Source: JAXLXE01 sp046328115
Lineage (GTDB): Bacteria > Chloroflexota > UBA6077 > JACCZL01
Assembly (NCBI GenBank): GCA_046328115.1
Contig: JAXLXE010000001.1
Coordinates: 1-64,000 of the forward strand
DNA length: 64,000 nucleotides
Direction: 5' to 3'
Position numbers and translations under genes: made by a program. Positions 1 to 7,821 of this stretch are shown piece after piece; the stretch's first letter is position 1; the number at the start of each line of letters is the position of its first letter. The notes beneath the pieces were generated by a model that was given only the letters and a program-made list of their open reading frames with translations, searched no databases and was not told the origin of the DNA.

Positions 1-4
1 CGAC

Positions 5-214
5 GTGTCGGTCGAAGGCGACGTGGTGGAGGTGCACCCCGAGGCGACACCGCCGTACGCGGTGATCGGCAACCGCGACGGCCTGGTGACGGTGGTGCTG
101 CGCTGCGGCAGCCAGTGCCCGACGATCCGGGTGGGCGACTACCTGGAAGCAGATGGCGAGAAGATCCACGAGCAGCGCTTCGAGGCGACGGAGATCTCGA
201 CCACTAGGCGCTGA
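5..214 (+). CDS. Small protein of unknown function, possibly partial at the left edge
   Basis: A short reading frame opens with GTG and could continue to the left, because the codon before it is also open and the window begins there. The roughly 69 residues alternate short hydrophobic strands with glycines and charged turns, including the stretch VIGNRDGLVTVVLRCG followed by VGDYLEADGE. This resembles a small beta-barrel such as an OB fold, but I recognise no family. It is convergent with the LarA-like gene. The start is uncertain, and the entry may be the C-terminal end of a longer protein. Confidence 0.45.
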   Translation: MSVEGDVVEVHPEATPPYAVIGNRDGLVTVVLRCGSQCPTIRVGDYLEADGEKIHEQRFEATEISTTRR

Positions 215-362
215 GTCGGCGGCCACACCACTCGTTCGCCCTATACGCCGCGGCGCTGCATGGGAGCATCGCGCCCGAAGCCAAGGAGGCGTCGATGCCA
301 CCGGGCCAGCGCTCGCTGGCGCGTCGCCACAACGTTCGGCGACACGGGCCGGTCAGTCCGCG

Positions 363-1637
363 CTACCCGATGTACGGGATGGTCTGCGGGCCCTGCGGGA
401 GCACGGCGAGGCGAGCCCTGCTACCGTACTGGTCAAGCAGGCGGGAGGCGGTCCTTGCTACGTCCGCGCAGGGTTCCAGGTGGGCGGCGCGGACTTCAGC
501 GTCGCTGAGGCCGTCGGTTCGCAGGTGCACGGCGGCCTTGCGCTGGATCTGCGCCTGGACCTGGATCTGCCACTGGTCGTGCATGCGGAAGGACGGCGCG
601 CAGACCATCTCCAGCAGCTCGTTGGGCGTGGGGCGCATGGTGAGCATGTCCTTGTAGTTGCCATGGCTAGGGAGGCCGTCCGAACACTCGGCGGCGGTGA
701 CGATGGCGCCGCCCTGCTTGACGATCTGGGCGGCCGCGGACATGCCCTTCACCGTCTGGTACAGGTTCTGGTCCAGCGGGTAGCCGCTGTTGGTGGTGAT
801 GACCACCTCGAACGGCTCCGCCACGCGGCACATGGCCGTCTCCTTGACGAACGCGCAGCCGGTCCGGTGGGCCTCGAACAGCTCGCCGGCGAACACGGCG
901 GTGATCGCGTGATCCTTGTTGATCGTGACGTCCAGCGTGAAATCGGGTTTGACCACGGAGGCGATCTCGCGAATATCGTCGTGGATGGGGTTGCCCACCG
1001 TAATGCCCCAGGTCGCGTGCGGGCTGCCCACCATGGGCGCGCCGTGCAGGTGGAGGACGGTCTCCAGCGCGGCCAGGCCCGGCGCGACCATCTTTGGCCC
1101 GCCGGAGAAGCCGGCGAAGAAGTGCGGCTCGATGAAGCCGGTCAGGATCTTGACGTCGTGGTCCAGGAAGTCGGAGTCGATCCAGATGGGGCCGCCGGAC
1201 GAGGTCTGCCCCAGCAGCGTGTGGGCGCTGATGTCCAGCGCGTCGTGGTTGACCACGCGGTAGTTGCGCGCGACCTCCGGGCCCAGCATCCGGTCCAGCT
1301 CTTCTGGGGTATTGGCGCGGTGGGTGCCGGTGGCGTTGAAGATGGTGACGTGGCGCTGGTCCACGTGGGCGAGCTCGCTGAGCAGGACGGGCAGGACGCG
1401 GGCGGTGGGCATGGGGCGGGTGATGTCGCAGACGACGATGGCGACGCGCGCCGAGGCGGGCACGATGTCGCGCAGCGGTCTGGATCCGATGGGGTTGCGG
1501 AGGGCGGCAAGGAGCGTCTCGCGCTCGTCCGGTACGCCTGGCAGGAAGCGCGGCTCGATGATGGTGGTGCGCTCGGCGGGTAGGGACACATCCATCCCGG
1601 TGGTGCCGTACGCGAGTTGGACGCTGACCGTGGACAT
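363..1637 (-). CDS. LarA-family protein (nickel-pincer-dependent racemase superfamily, DUF2088)
   Basis: This 424-residue protein matches the LarA family, whose founder racemises lactate using a nickel-pincer nucleotide bound to a lysine. The spacing of key residues follows LarA closely: DITRP gives Asp71 and Arg74, GTHR gives His106, and EPHFFAGFSGGPK gives His172 and Lys182. His198 lies sixteen residues after the lysine, like the nickel ligand of LarA. The start ATG has GGAGG at 1643-1647 on the minus strand, five bases away. It is divergent from ribokinase. No larB, larC or larE cofactor gene is in the window, so cofactor loading must be encoded elsewhere. The substrate is probably a 2-hydroxy acid or sugar acid, not necessarily lactate. 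Confidence 0.85.
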   Translation of the reverse strand: MSTVSVQLAYGTTGMDVSLPAERTTIIEPRFLPGVPDERETLLAALRNPIGSRPLRDIVPASARVAIVVCDITRPMPTARVLPVLLSELAHVDQRHVTIFNATGTHRANTPEELDRMLGPEVARNYRVVNHDALDISAHTLLGQTSSGGPIWIDSDFLDHDVKILTGFIEPHFFAGFSGGPKMVAPGLAALETVLHLHGAPMVGSPHATWGITVGNPIHDDIREIASVVKPDFTLDVTINKDHAITAVFAGELFEAHRTGCAFVKETAMCRVAEPFEVVITTNSGYPLDQNLYQTVKGMSAAAQIVKQGGAIVTAAECSDGLPSHGNYKDMLTMRPTPNELLEMVCAPSFRMHDQWQIQVQAQIQRKAAVHLRTDGLSDAEVRAAHLEPCADVARTASRLLDQYGSRARLAVLPQGPQTIPYIG

Positions 1638-1658
1638 CCTGACCTCCGTGCGGGCGAC

Positions 1659-1664
1659 ATTGTA
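1659..1664 (-). promoter_or_regulatory. Candidate -10 element for the LarA-like gene
   Basis: On the minus strand the hexamer TACAAT lies 21 bases before the ATG and upstream of the GGAGG site. I see no convincing -35 box. AT-rich hexamers like this are rare in such GC-rich sequence. Confidence 0.35.
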
Positions 1665-1714
1665 TCCAGCGCCGTAGCCGGCGCGGGCGCCCAGGCCTGG
1701 TCAGGTGGGCGGCC

Positions 1715-1720
1715 TATAAT
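1715..1720 (+). promoter_or_regulatory. Candidate -10 element (TATAAT) for ribokinase
   Basis: A perfect TATAAT hexamer lies about 39 bases before the ribokinase start, in the short region shared with the divergent LarA-like gene. The -35 region is poor. Confidence 0.45.
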
Positions 1721-1758
1721 GGGGCGCTCCGGCGGCGCCCGGGGTTTGGAGGAAGGTG

Positions 1759-2649
1759 ATGGCCTCGCGGATCGTGGTGGTTGGCGGGATCAACATGGAT
1801 CTGGTGGTGGCCACGGAGCGCCTGCCGCGCCCGGGCGAGACGGTGGTGGGCTCTGACCTGCAGCGGTTTGGCGGGGGCAAGGGCGCCAACCAGGCGGTGG
1901 CGGCGGCCAGGATGGGCGCGCAAGTCTCGCTCATCGGCCGGGTGGGTCGCGACGGGTTTGGCGATGCACTGCTGGCGGATCTGCGGTCTGAGGGCATCGA
2001 CGTGAGCGGCGTGGGCGTGTCCGACGCACCGACAGGCGTGGCGCTCATCACGGTGGAGGCCGGCGGCGGGAACATGATCGTGGTGGCGCCGGGCGCGAAC
2101 TACCAGCTCACGGCGGCGGACATCGACGAACGGCGCGCGCTGATCGCGGCGGCGGACACACTGGTGCTGCAGTACGAGGCGCCGATGCCGGCCGTGGTGC
2201 GCGCGGCGGCCGTGGCGCGCGATAGCGGCGTGCGGGTGGTGCTGAATCCCAGCCCGGCCACGGCGTTCCCGCCGGGCCTTGCCGAGTGCGTAGACACGCT
2301 GGTGCTCAACGAGACCGAGCTGCACGAGCTAGCGGGCGGAGGGACGGACCCCACGGTCCTGCTGGACACTGGCGTGAACGCGGTGGTGCTGACGCTGGGC
2401 GAGCGCGGCTCCCGCTACGTGGCGCGGGACTTGCACCTGGACGTGCTGCCGTTCCGTGTGGAGAGCGTGGATTCCACGGCGGCGGGGGATGCGTTCCTCG
2501 GCGCGCTGGCAGCGACGCTCGGCGAGCGGGAGATCCACGAGTCGCTGCGCATCGCCTCCGCGGCTGGGGCGCTGGCCACCACCAGGTGGGGCGCCCAGTC
2601 ATCGCTCCCGCGGCTGGCGGAGGCAGAGGAGCTGATCGGGCGGTACTAG
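1759..2649 (+). CDS. rbsK: Ribokinase (PfkB family sugar kinase)
   Basis: The protein phosphorylates ribose, or a similar sugar, at the expense of ATP in the cytoplasm. It has the PfkB hallmarks: an N-terminal VVVGGINMDLV strand, the substrate-binding GGGKGANQ at about residues 38-45, and the C-terminal DSTAAGDAF signature at about 238-246, where the Asp of AAGD is the catalytic base. The 296 residues are typical for ribokinase. I chose ATG 1759 over the adjoining GTG 1756 because GGAGG at 1748-1752 then sits six bases away. No ribose transporter is next to it, so the substrate could be a nucleoside-derived pentose. Confidence 0.87.
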   Translation: MASRIVVVGGINMDLVVATERLPRPGETVVGSDLQRFGGGKGANQAVAAARMGAQVSLIGRVGRDGFGDALLADLRSEGIDVSGVGVSDAPTGVALITVEAGGGNMIVVAPGANYQLTAADIDERRALIAAADTLVLQYEAPMPAVVRAAAVARDSGVRVVLNPSPATAFPPGLAECVDTLVLNETELHELAGGGTDPTVLLDTGVNAVVLTLGERGSRYVARDLHLDVLPFRVESVDSTAAGDAFLGALAATLGEREIHESLRIASAAGALATTRWGAQSSLPRLAEAEELIGRY

Positions 2650-2666
2650 CAGCGGGCGCCTCGCGG

Positions 2667-3725
2667 CTAGGAGCCGCAGGGCTGCGATTCGACGTAGTCC
2701 CGCGGGGCGCTGCGGGTGAACGCCGGGCCGCACAGCAGATGCCGCTGTTCACCGAGCTGGACGCGCAGTCGATCGAACGGCAGGAGTCCGATGAGGATCT
2801 CGCCGTTTGGTGCCACGTTGGGGTCCGTGCTGGCGGTCACCTCGCCACGGGCGAAGGGGGTGGCCACCTCTGCGATGGAGAGGATGGCGGTGCCGCCGCC
2901 TTCGATGCGGTTGCCGATCATCTTGTCGCAAGGCGGCGTGGGGTCGTCCTGGCACCACTTGTAGACCCGCCACGCCATGGCGCCCTTGCCGCCGGTCTCG
3001 AAGTGGAGATTCAGCCCACGCTCAGACCATCCCTGGGCGAATGGCTCGAAGGTGCGGGCGGAGGGCTTTTCGCCGTGCTCCGGCGTGGTGAGCTGGCCGA
3101 TGCGCATGGCGAACGAGTCCATGAATGCAACGAGCGCGTTGTGGCGGGTGGGATTCAGCCCACGTGCTTCCTGGTCCCTGATCTTGCCGGCCTGCTCCTG
3201 CGGCGTGGCCGCGCCGGCGAGCTCCAGGGCCACCACGATCTGGTCGCGGCGGAGGATGAACACGTAGCTTGAGGCAAAACCCTCATCTGAGGTGCTGCTG
3301 TCGTACACCATCCTCAACCAGCGCAACTGATCGAGCGCGCCGCGGCGCGGGATGTCGTAGCCTTCGTCGATCTGGTTGTTCCGCCTGAAGAAGCCCAGGT
3401 CCAGGATATCCACGTAGTCAGCGGCCGTGGCCGGGCTACCCAGGACGGCCGTGCGGACGATGAGGCCCATGCGGCCGTCGTCGCCGGCGTCCACGGTGAA
3501 GCGCTTCGCCGCCTGGATGCCGATCGCTTCCGGGATGGAGCGATCTGAGTTGTCGATTTTCAGCCGGGGAAGCCCGCCGTCCGCCAGGGCGCGGGCCATG
3601 ATCTCCAGCGGGGGCATGAGATCGGCGGGGTTTGGTGCGGTCTGCGCGCGTGCTACCGGCCCGCCCGGTAGTAGGAGGGCAAGGATGATGAGGGGGACGA
3701 GGCGCGTTGCCAGGCTAAGGGTCAT
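2667..3725 (-). CDS. Secreted protein of unknown function
   Basis: A 352-residue protein begins with a clear export signal: MTLSLATRLVPLIILALLLP followed by an Ala-rich cleavage region ending ARAQ. The reading frame is open further upstream, but that part overlaps the preceding gene and lacks a signal peptide, so I chose the ATG at 3725. The mature protein is mixed alpha/beta with no family I recognise. It has paired cysteines near the C-terminus (CQDDPTPPC and two more) that could form disulfides outside the cell. It lies 70 bases downstream of the PPOX-fold gene and may be the last gene of that operon. Confidence 0.6.
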   Translation of the reverse strand: MTLSLATRLVPLIILALLLPGGPVARAQTAPNPADLMPPLEIMARALADGGLPRLKIDNSDRSIPEAIGIQAAKRFTVDAGDDGRMGLIVRTAVLGSPATAADYVDILDLGFFRRNNQIDEGYDIPRRGALDQLRWLRMVYDSSTSDEGFASSYVFILRRDQIVVALELAGAATPQEQAGKIRDQEARGLNPTRHNALVAFMDSFAMRIGQLTTPEHGEKPSARTFEPFAQGWSERGLNLHFETGGKGAMAWRVYKWCQDDPTPPCDKMIGNRIEGGGTAILSIAEVATPFARGEVTASTDPNVAPNGEILIGLLPFDRLRVQLGEQRHLLCGPAFTRSAPRDYVESQPCGS

Positions 3726-3795
3726 GCAGGCCGCCCGCGGTGAGAGTGTGGTGCGCACGAGATAGAACGGTCCAGCGGTGTGGCCCGTTCCGGTT

Positions 3796-4212
3796 TCAGG
3801 CCTGGCGATCCAGCGGATAGCAGCGATCAACGGTGATCTCCAGGACGGCACGACGGTCACGGACCATGGCGCAGTCAAACTCGTCCCAATCCGGATGAGG
3901 CTTGCCGGTGATCCGCTCGTAGACGTGGCGCAGCTCGGCGGCAACGTCCTGCGTTCTTACCGCGCAGGTGCCCTCCACGACCAGGTACTGGCTCCAGTGG
4001 TCGGTGATGATGGAGAGGCTGGCGCGCGAGTCACGCTGGAGGTTCCGGGTCTTGGCGCGATCCTGGGTGACGGAGATCTTGATGAGCCCGTCGTCATCCA
4101 GCAGGTAGGAGACGTGCGAAAGCTGGGGCCGGCCATCGCGCTTGATGGTGGCAAGCACGGCGCGGTGGTTGGCGCGGATCAGGTCCAGCGCCTGTTCGTG
4201 TGTCATCGCCAT
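3796..4212 (-). CDS. Pyridoxamine 5'-phosphate oxidase-fold protein, probably F420- or FMN-binding
   Basis: The 138-residue protein has the split-barrel PPOX fold: HRAVLATIKRDGRPQLSHVS near the N-terminus, then a strand with KISVTQDRAKTRNLQRD, where basic residues bind the cofactor phosphate, and SIITDHWSQYLVVEGT. This arrangement resembles the PPOX-class F420-dependent oxidoreductases of Actinobacteria and Chloroflexota. Cofactor and substrate cannot be decided from sequence alone. Starts at residue 1 or residue 3 are both possible. It begins 19 bases after the FAD oxidoreductase gene and is likely co-transcribed with it. Confidence 0.75.
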   Translation of the reverse strand: MAMTHEQALDLIRANHRAVLATIKRDGRPQLSHVSYLLDDDGLIKISVTQDRAKTRNLQRDSRASLSIITDHWSQYLVVEGTCAVRTQDVAAELRHVYERITGKPHPDWDEFDCAMVRDRRAVLEITVDRCYPLDRQA

Positions 4213-4231
4213 AGTCTTCCCGTCCGTGGAT

Positions 4232-5395
4232 TCAGGCCAGCCCGGATAGGGCGGAGGCCTTCACCGTCTGCGTGAGCGTTTCGAAGCGGGCAAATGACAG
4301 CGGGCTGAGGTCCACGCTGGACTTACCCTGGGTGAGCCATTCGCTGACGAAGCGGCCGGTGGCGGGCGAGTGCTGGAAGCCGTGGCCGCCGAAGCCGATG
4401 GCGCAGAAGACGCCGTCCACACCGGGCAGCCAGTCAACGATGGCGTGCTCGTCTGGCGTGAGTGGTCGGAGGCCGGCCCAGGCGCTGCGCACGGCGGCAC
4501 GCTCCAGGATGGGGAATCGGCGGACACCCTTGTCCACGGCGCCTTCTAGCACGCTCCAGTCCACCGCTGGCTCCGAAGCGTCTGGCATCTCCACCGCGTC
4601 CCCGGGGCTAAACAGCAGTCCGCCGTGCTCGCCGCGCGCGTAGAAGCCGCTGCCGGTATCGATCACCAGGGGTGTGGGGCGGGCGAGCTCCGGGATGGTG
4701 TCCGTGACGAAGATGTGCCGCCGCATAGGCGCCACGGGCGCGTCCAGGCCCAGCATGCGCGCGATCCAGCGGGCGTTGGCGCCGGCCGCGTTGACGACCG
4801 TACCGGCCTCGACGGTCCCCTGGGCGGTGCCGACGCGCGTGGTGTGCTGGGCCGTTCGCTCGAGCGCGGTGACGGCCGTGTCTTCCAGGATGGTGGCGCC
4901 CAGCTCGCGGGCCCGGCGGGCGTACGCCGAGCAGACGTCGTTTGGCGCCGCGTGGCCATCGATGGGGCACCAGACGCCGGCCAGCACGTCGCCGATAGCG
5001 AGCGGCGGCGCGATCTCGCGCGCCTCCTCAGGAGAGATGATCCGCGAGGGGACGCCCATGCGGTTCTGGAGCTCGACGTTGCGGCGCGATCGCTCCAGGA
5101 CCTTCTGATCCGTCACGATGAGCAGGTAACCATCCTGGACGTACCCGCACTGGGCGCCCATCTCCTCCTCGAAGCGCTGGAGGAAGGCGATACCCTCGAG
5201 CGAGAAGCGGATCTCTAGCTCCGTGCCGAACTGGGCGCGCACACCGCCGGCCGCCTTGCTGGTGGATCCCGCGCCGATGGCGTCCCGCTCCAGGACCAAA
5301 ACGTCCCGCTGGCCGGCTCGGGCCAGGTGGTAGGCGATGGAGCAACCGACGGCGCCGGCGCCGATGATGACGATTTCCGCGGAGCGTGGGACCAT
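4232..5395 (-). CDS. FAD-dependent oxidoreductase, DAO/sarcosine-oxidase-beta family
   Basis: The protein has an N-terminal Rossmann motif IVIIGAGAVGCSIAYHLA, the GAGSTSKAAGGVRAQFG segment that contacts the flavin, and a C-terminal GFGGHGFQHSPATGRFVSE segment. These match the D-amino-acid oxidase superfamily, close to sarcosine or dimethylglycine oxidases. It probably oxidises a secondary amine or amino acid, passing electrons to oxygen or a carrier. I chose the ATG at 5395 because AGGGAGG lies just upstream; a longer frame adds 35 residues without homology. The length (387 residues) fits a stand-alone subunit. It heads a likely operon with the PPOX-fold protein and the secreted protein. Confidence 0.8.
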   Translation of the reverse strand: MVPRSAEIVIIGAGAVGCSIAYHLARAGQRDVLVLERDAIGAGSTSKAAGGVRAQFGTELEIRFSLEGIAFLQRFEEEMGAQCGYVQDGYLLIVTDQKVLERSRRNVELQNRMGVPSRIISPEEAREIAPPLAIGDVLAGVWCPIDGHAAPNDVCSAYARRARELGATILEDTAVTALERTAQHTTRVGTAQGTVEAGTVVNAAGANARWIARMLGLDAPVAPMRRHIFVTDTIPELARPTPLVIDTGSGFYARGEHGGLLFSPGDAVEMPDASEPAVDWSVLEGAVDKGVRRFPILERAAVRSAWAGLRPLTPDEHAIVDWLPGVDGVFCAIGFGGHGFQHSPATGRFVSEWLTQGKSSVDLSPLSFARFETLTQTVKASALSGLA

Positions 5396-5646
5396 GGTGG
5401 CGCCTCCCTGGATGCGATGGTGAGGATAGCAGGCCACAGTTTCGGGGGCGCCCGTTGCGGATCGGGACGGGAGCGGGTGGGCCGGATCTGGATGGGCCAT
5501 AGATCCAACCCCCGGATGCGAGCGTATACCTAGCAGAAGCGGGGCATGGAGAACCCGGGACCAGGTCCCGTGCCGGCTGGATGGGCCGGGCGCGGACCTG
5601 GAGGGCGGATCAGAGCGTGGGCGGTACGGCGTTGGCTGAGCGGAGA

Positions 5647-5676
5647 TTGGGCAGCTTCCGGCCGGGTGGCTATACT
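5647..5676 (+). promoter_or_regulatory. Candidate promoter for the sigma/anti-sigma operon
   Basis: TTGGGC at 5647-5652 and TATACT at 5671-5676 are separated by 18 bases. The -10 is good and the -35 is weak. Transcription would begin near 5683, which rules out longer upstream starts for the sigma factor. Confidence 0.45.
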
Positions 5677-5730
5677 GGCCGGGATGTCGCGCCGATCGTA
5701 CGCAGGCGTTGGCCCGTGATCACGTCGCAG

Positions 5731-6306
5731 ATGGACACCCCCGAGGTCTCTGACGAGGCTCTCGTTGAGCGCATCCGCGGCGAGGACGTCCGGGCGCTGG
5801 ACGTGCTCTACAGCCGCTACTCGCGGCCGGTGTATTCGCTGGCGCTGAAGATGCTGGGTACTTCGGAGGCGGCGGAGGAGCTGGTGCAGGAGACGTTTCT
5901 GCGCCTGTGGCAGCGGCCGGAGACGTATTCGGCGGAACGGGGCAAGATCAGCACGTGGCTGCTGGGCGTGTGCCACCACCGCGCCGTGGACGTGCTCCGC
6001 CGGCGCAGGTTGGAGACACGCCACCTGGAATCGGTTCAGGCTGAGGCGGCAAGCCTGTTTGCGGAGGACCCGGCGGACGACGTGATTGCCTCCGTGCAGG
6101 GGGAGCGGGTTATCCGTGCGCTGCAGGAGCTGCCGGACGCGCAGCGGCTGGTGGTGGAGCTGGCGTACATCCGGGGGATGTCCCAGTCGGAGATCGCGGA
6201 CGCCACCGGTGAGCCGCTGGGCACGGTGAAGACGCGGATGCGCCTGGCCATGCAGAAGCTCCGGACGACGCTGACGGTGGGTGATCTGAGGCCCGGCGGA
6301 TGCTGA
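5731..6306 (+). CDS. ECF-type RNA polymerase sigma factor, SigK-like
   Basis: This group 4 sigma factor contains region 2 (LDVLYSRYSRPVYSLALKML, then EELVQETFLRLW and GKISTWLLGVCHHRAVDVLR) and region 4 (LPDAQRLVVELAYIRGMSQSEIA, then GEPLGTVKTRMRLAMQKLR). These bind core polymerase and the -10 and -35 elements. I use the ATG at 5731 (191 residues); GTG 5716 is also possible, and neither has a strong ribosome site. Its 3' end overlaps the start of the anti-sigma gene by seven bases, so the two are translationally coupled. The partner gene suggests control by an envelope or redox signal. Confidence 0.88.
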   Translation: MDTPEVSDEALVERIRGEDVRALDVLYSRYSRPVYSLALKMLGTSEAAEELVQETFLRLWQRPETYSAERGKISTWLLGVCHHRAVDVLRRRRLETRHLESVQAEAASLFAEDPADDVIASVQGERVIRALQELPDAQRLVVELAYIRGMSQSEIADATGEPLGTVKTRMRLAMQKLRTTLTVGDLRPGGC

Positions 6307-7220
6307 GCTGTCTGGAGATCGAGGATCTGCTAGGAGCGTTCAGCCTGGACGCGCTGGAGTTAGACGAGCGCGACGCGGTGGACCACCACGTGGGGCAGTG
6401 CCCGGAGTGCGCGCGGGAGCTGGGGGCGTACGTGGAAACGGCGGCCGCTCTGGCGATGGCGGTGCCCAGCCGGGAGCCGCCTGTACGCGTCCGGGAGCGG
6501 CTGTTGACGGCGGCGCACGAGTCGCCGTCGGAGCGGTCACGAGTGGTTCCGCTGAAGCGCCCCGTCGCGCAGGCGCCCGCGAGCCGGTGGTGGAGCCGCC
6601 CCAGCTCTCTGGTTGCGGCTGCCGCGATGCTGGTGGCGGCGGGGTCTCTGGGCTGGGCCGCGAATCTCTCAGCGGATCTGCAGCGCCAGACGCTGATGGC
6701 GGCCGTGCTATCGGAGCGGGCAGCGACGCTGCAGAGCCAGCTCGCCGATCAGCGTAATCAGACGGCGTCGTCTGAGGACCGCGCCAGGCAGCTTCAGGCG
6801 AAGCTGGACGAGCAGAATGCGATCAACGCGGTGCTGGCGGATCGATCGGCGCGTTACGACGCGGTGGTTGCGGTGCTCCAGGCGCCGGCGATGCAGGCGC
6901 GGCCGATGGCGGCCACCGAGGGCTCGCCGCCTTCAAGCGGACGAATGTGGGTGGACGCGGAGACGGGCAATGGGATGATGATGGTGCGCTCGTTGCCGCC
7001 ACTTCCCGCGGGTCGCGTCTATCAGCTCTGGTGGACGGCGGCGGACGGTCGGCGGGAGAGCGGTGGGCTGCTGCAGCTCACGGAGGGCCAGACCGTGGGA
7101 TACACGCTGATCAAGTGCCCCGGCGATTTTCGAGGCTGGCAGTCGTTTGGCTTGAGCGAGGAGCCTGAGGGCGGGAGCCCACAGCCGACCGGACGCCGCC
7201 TGGTGGGCGGATCCGTCTAG
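6300..7220 (+). CDS. RskA-type anti-sigma factor with zinc-binding ZAS domain
   Basis: The cytoplasmic N-terminus has the His30-x3-Cys34-x2-Cys37 zinc motif (HVGQCPEC) that holds ECF sigma factors inactive. One membrane helix (SSLVAAAAMLVAAGSLGWAA, about residues 101-120) leads to an external segment. That segment starts with a heptad-rich predicted coiled coil, from LQRQTLMAAVLSERAATLQS to about residue 180. It ends in an RskA-like domain (GRMWVDAETGNGMMMVRSLP, YQLWWTAADG). The gene overlaps the sigma factor, which should be its target. Release would be expected through regulated proteolysis. Confidence 0.82.
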   Translation: MLSCLEIEDLLGAFSLDALELDERDAVDHHVGQCPECARELGAYVETAAALAMAVPSREPPVRVRERLLTAAHESPSERSRVVPLKRPVAQAPASRWWSRPSSLVAAAAMLVAAGSLGWAANLSADLQRQTLMAAVLSERAATLQSQLADQRNQTASSEDRARQLQAKLDEQNAINAVLADRSARYDAVVAVLQAPAMQARPMAATEGSPPSSGRMWVDAETGNGMMMVRSLPPLPAGRVYQLWWTAADGRRESGGLLQLTEGQTVGYTLIKCPGDFRGWQSFGLSEEPEGGSPQPTGRRLVGGSV

Positions 7221-7249
7221 CGAGCTGCCCAGGTGGCGAGACGCCCGGG

Positions 7250-7606
7250 CTAGCTACAGGGCTTTGCCATGCCGCCGCCCGTCTGGGTGTCGAACGACTG
7301 GCCGCAGGAGCAGTTCTTGACGGCATTGGGATTGCGGACGGTGAAGCCACCGCCCATCAAGGCATCGACGTAGTCCACCTGGGAGCCCTTGAGGTATTGC
7401 AGGCTGTACTCGTCCACGACGACCTTGACGGTGTCGAATTCAAAGGTCTGGTCGTCTTCCGATCGCTCCGCGTCCAGCGACATCCCATAGGAGAAACCCG
7501 AGCAGCCACCTGGGGTGATGTACAGCCGAAGGGCCGTGTCAGGCGACCCCTCTTTGGACACGACGGACTTGAGCTGGCGAATAGCCCCTTCTGTCATGGT
7601 CACCAT
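7250..7606 (-). CDS. erpA: A-type iron-sulfur cluster carrier (IscA/ErpA/HesB family)
   Basis: The protein carries the three conserved cysteines of A-type carriers: one in ITPGGCSGFSYGM near residue 35, and two in NCSCGQSF near residues 99-101. These hold a 2Fe-2S or 4Fe-4S cluster for delivery to apoproteins. Its 118 residues match the family. It could be ErpA, IscA or SufA; no isc or suf genes are adjacent, which slightly favours a free-standing ErpA-like role. It converges on the anti-sigma gene and is divergent from nicotinate phosphoribosyltransferase. Confidence 0.85.
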   Translation of the reverse strand: MVTMTEGAIRQLKSVVSKEGSPDTALRLYITPGGCSGFSYGMSLDAERSEDDQTFEFDTVKVVVDEYSLQYLKGSQVDYVDALMGGGFTVRNPNAVKNCSCGQSFDTQTGGGMAKPCS

Positions 7607-7821
7607 GGCTCGCTCCCTGCTGGCGCCGCCTCAACCACGGGGCGCCATGTCACGCGCATTGTCTCCGATTCTAACGAAATCAGACGCATTGGGTGGGATT
7701 ATCGGTCGACCGGCCACTGTCGGAGTGACCGCGGTCCGTACTATCTTTCCACCCGCCCTTGCATACGCGCGGCCGCGCGGGCGGCCGGTGGCGCGGGGAC
7801 ATTCCCCCTGGGGAGCAAGAC

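Noticed and set aside
153..1583. Long plus-strand frame opposite the LarA-like gene
   Set aside because: It is rich in Arg, Gly, Val and His in no familiar pattern and mirrors a well-conserved gene on the other strand. GC-rich genomes often give such shadow frames.
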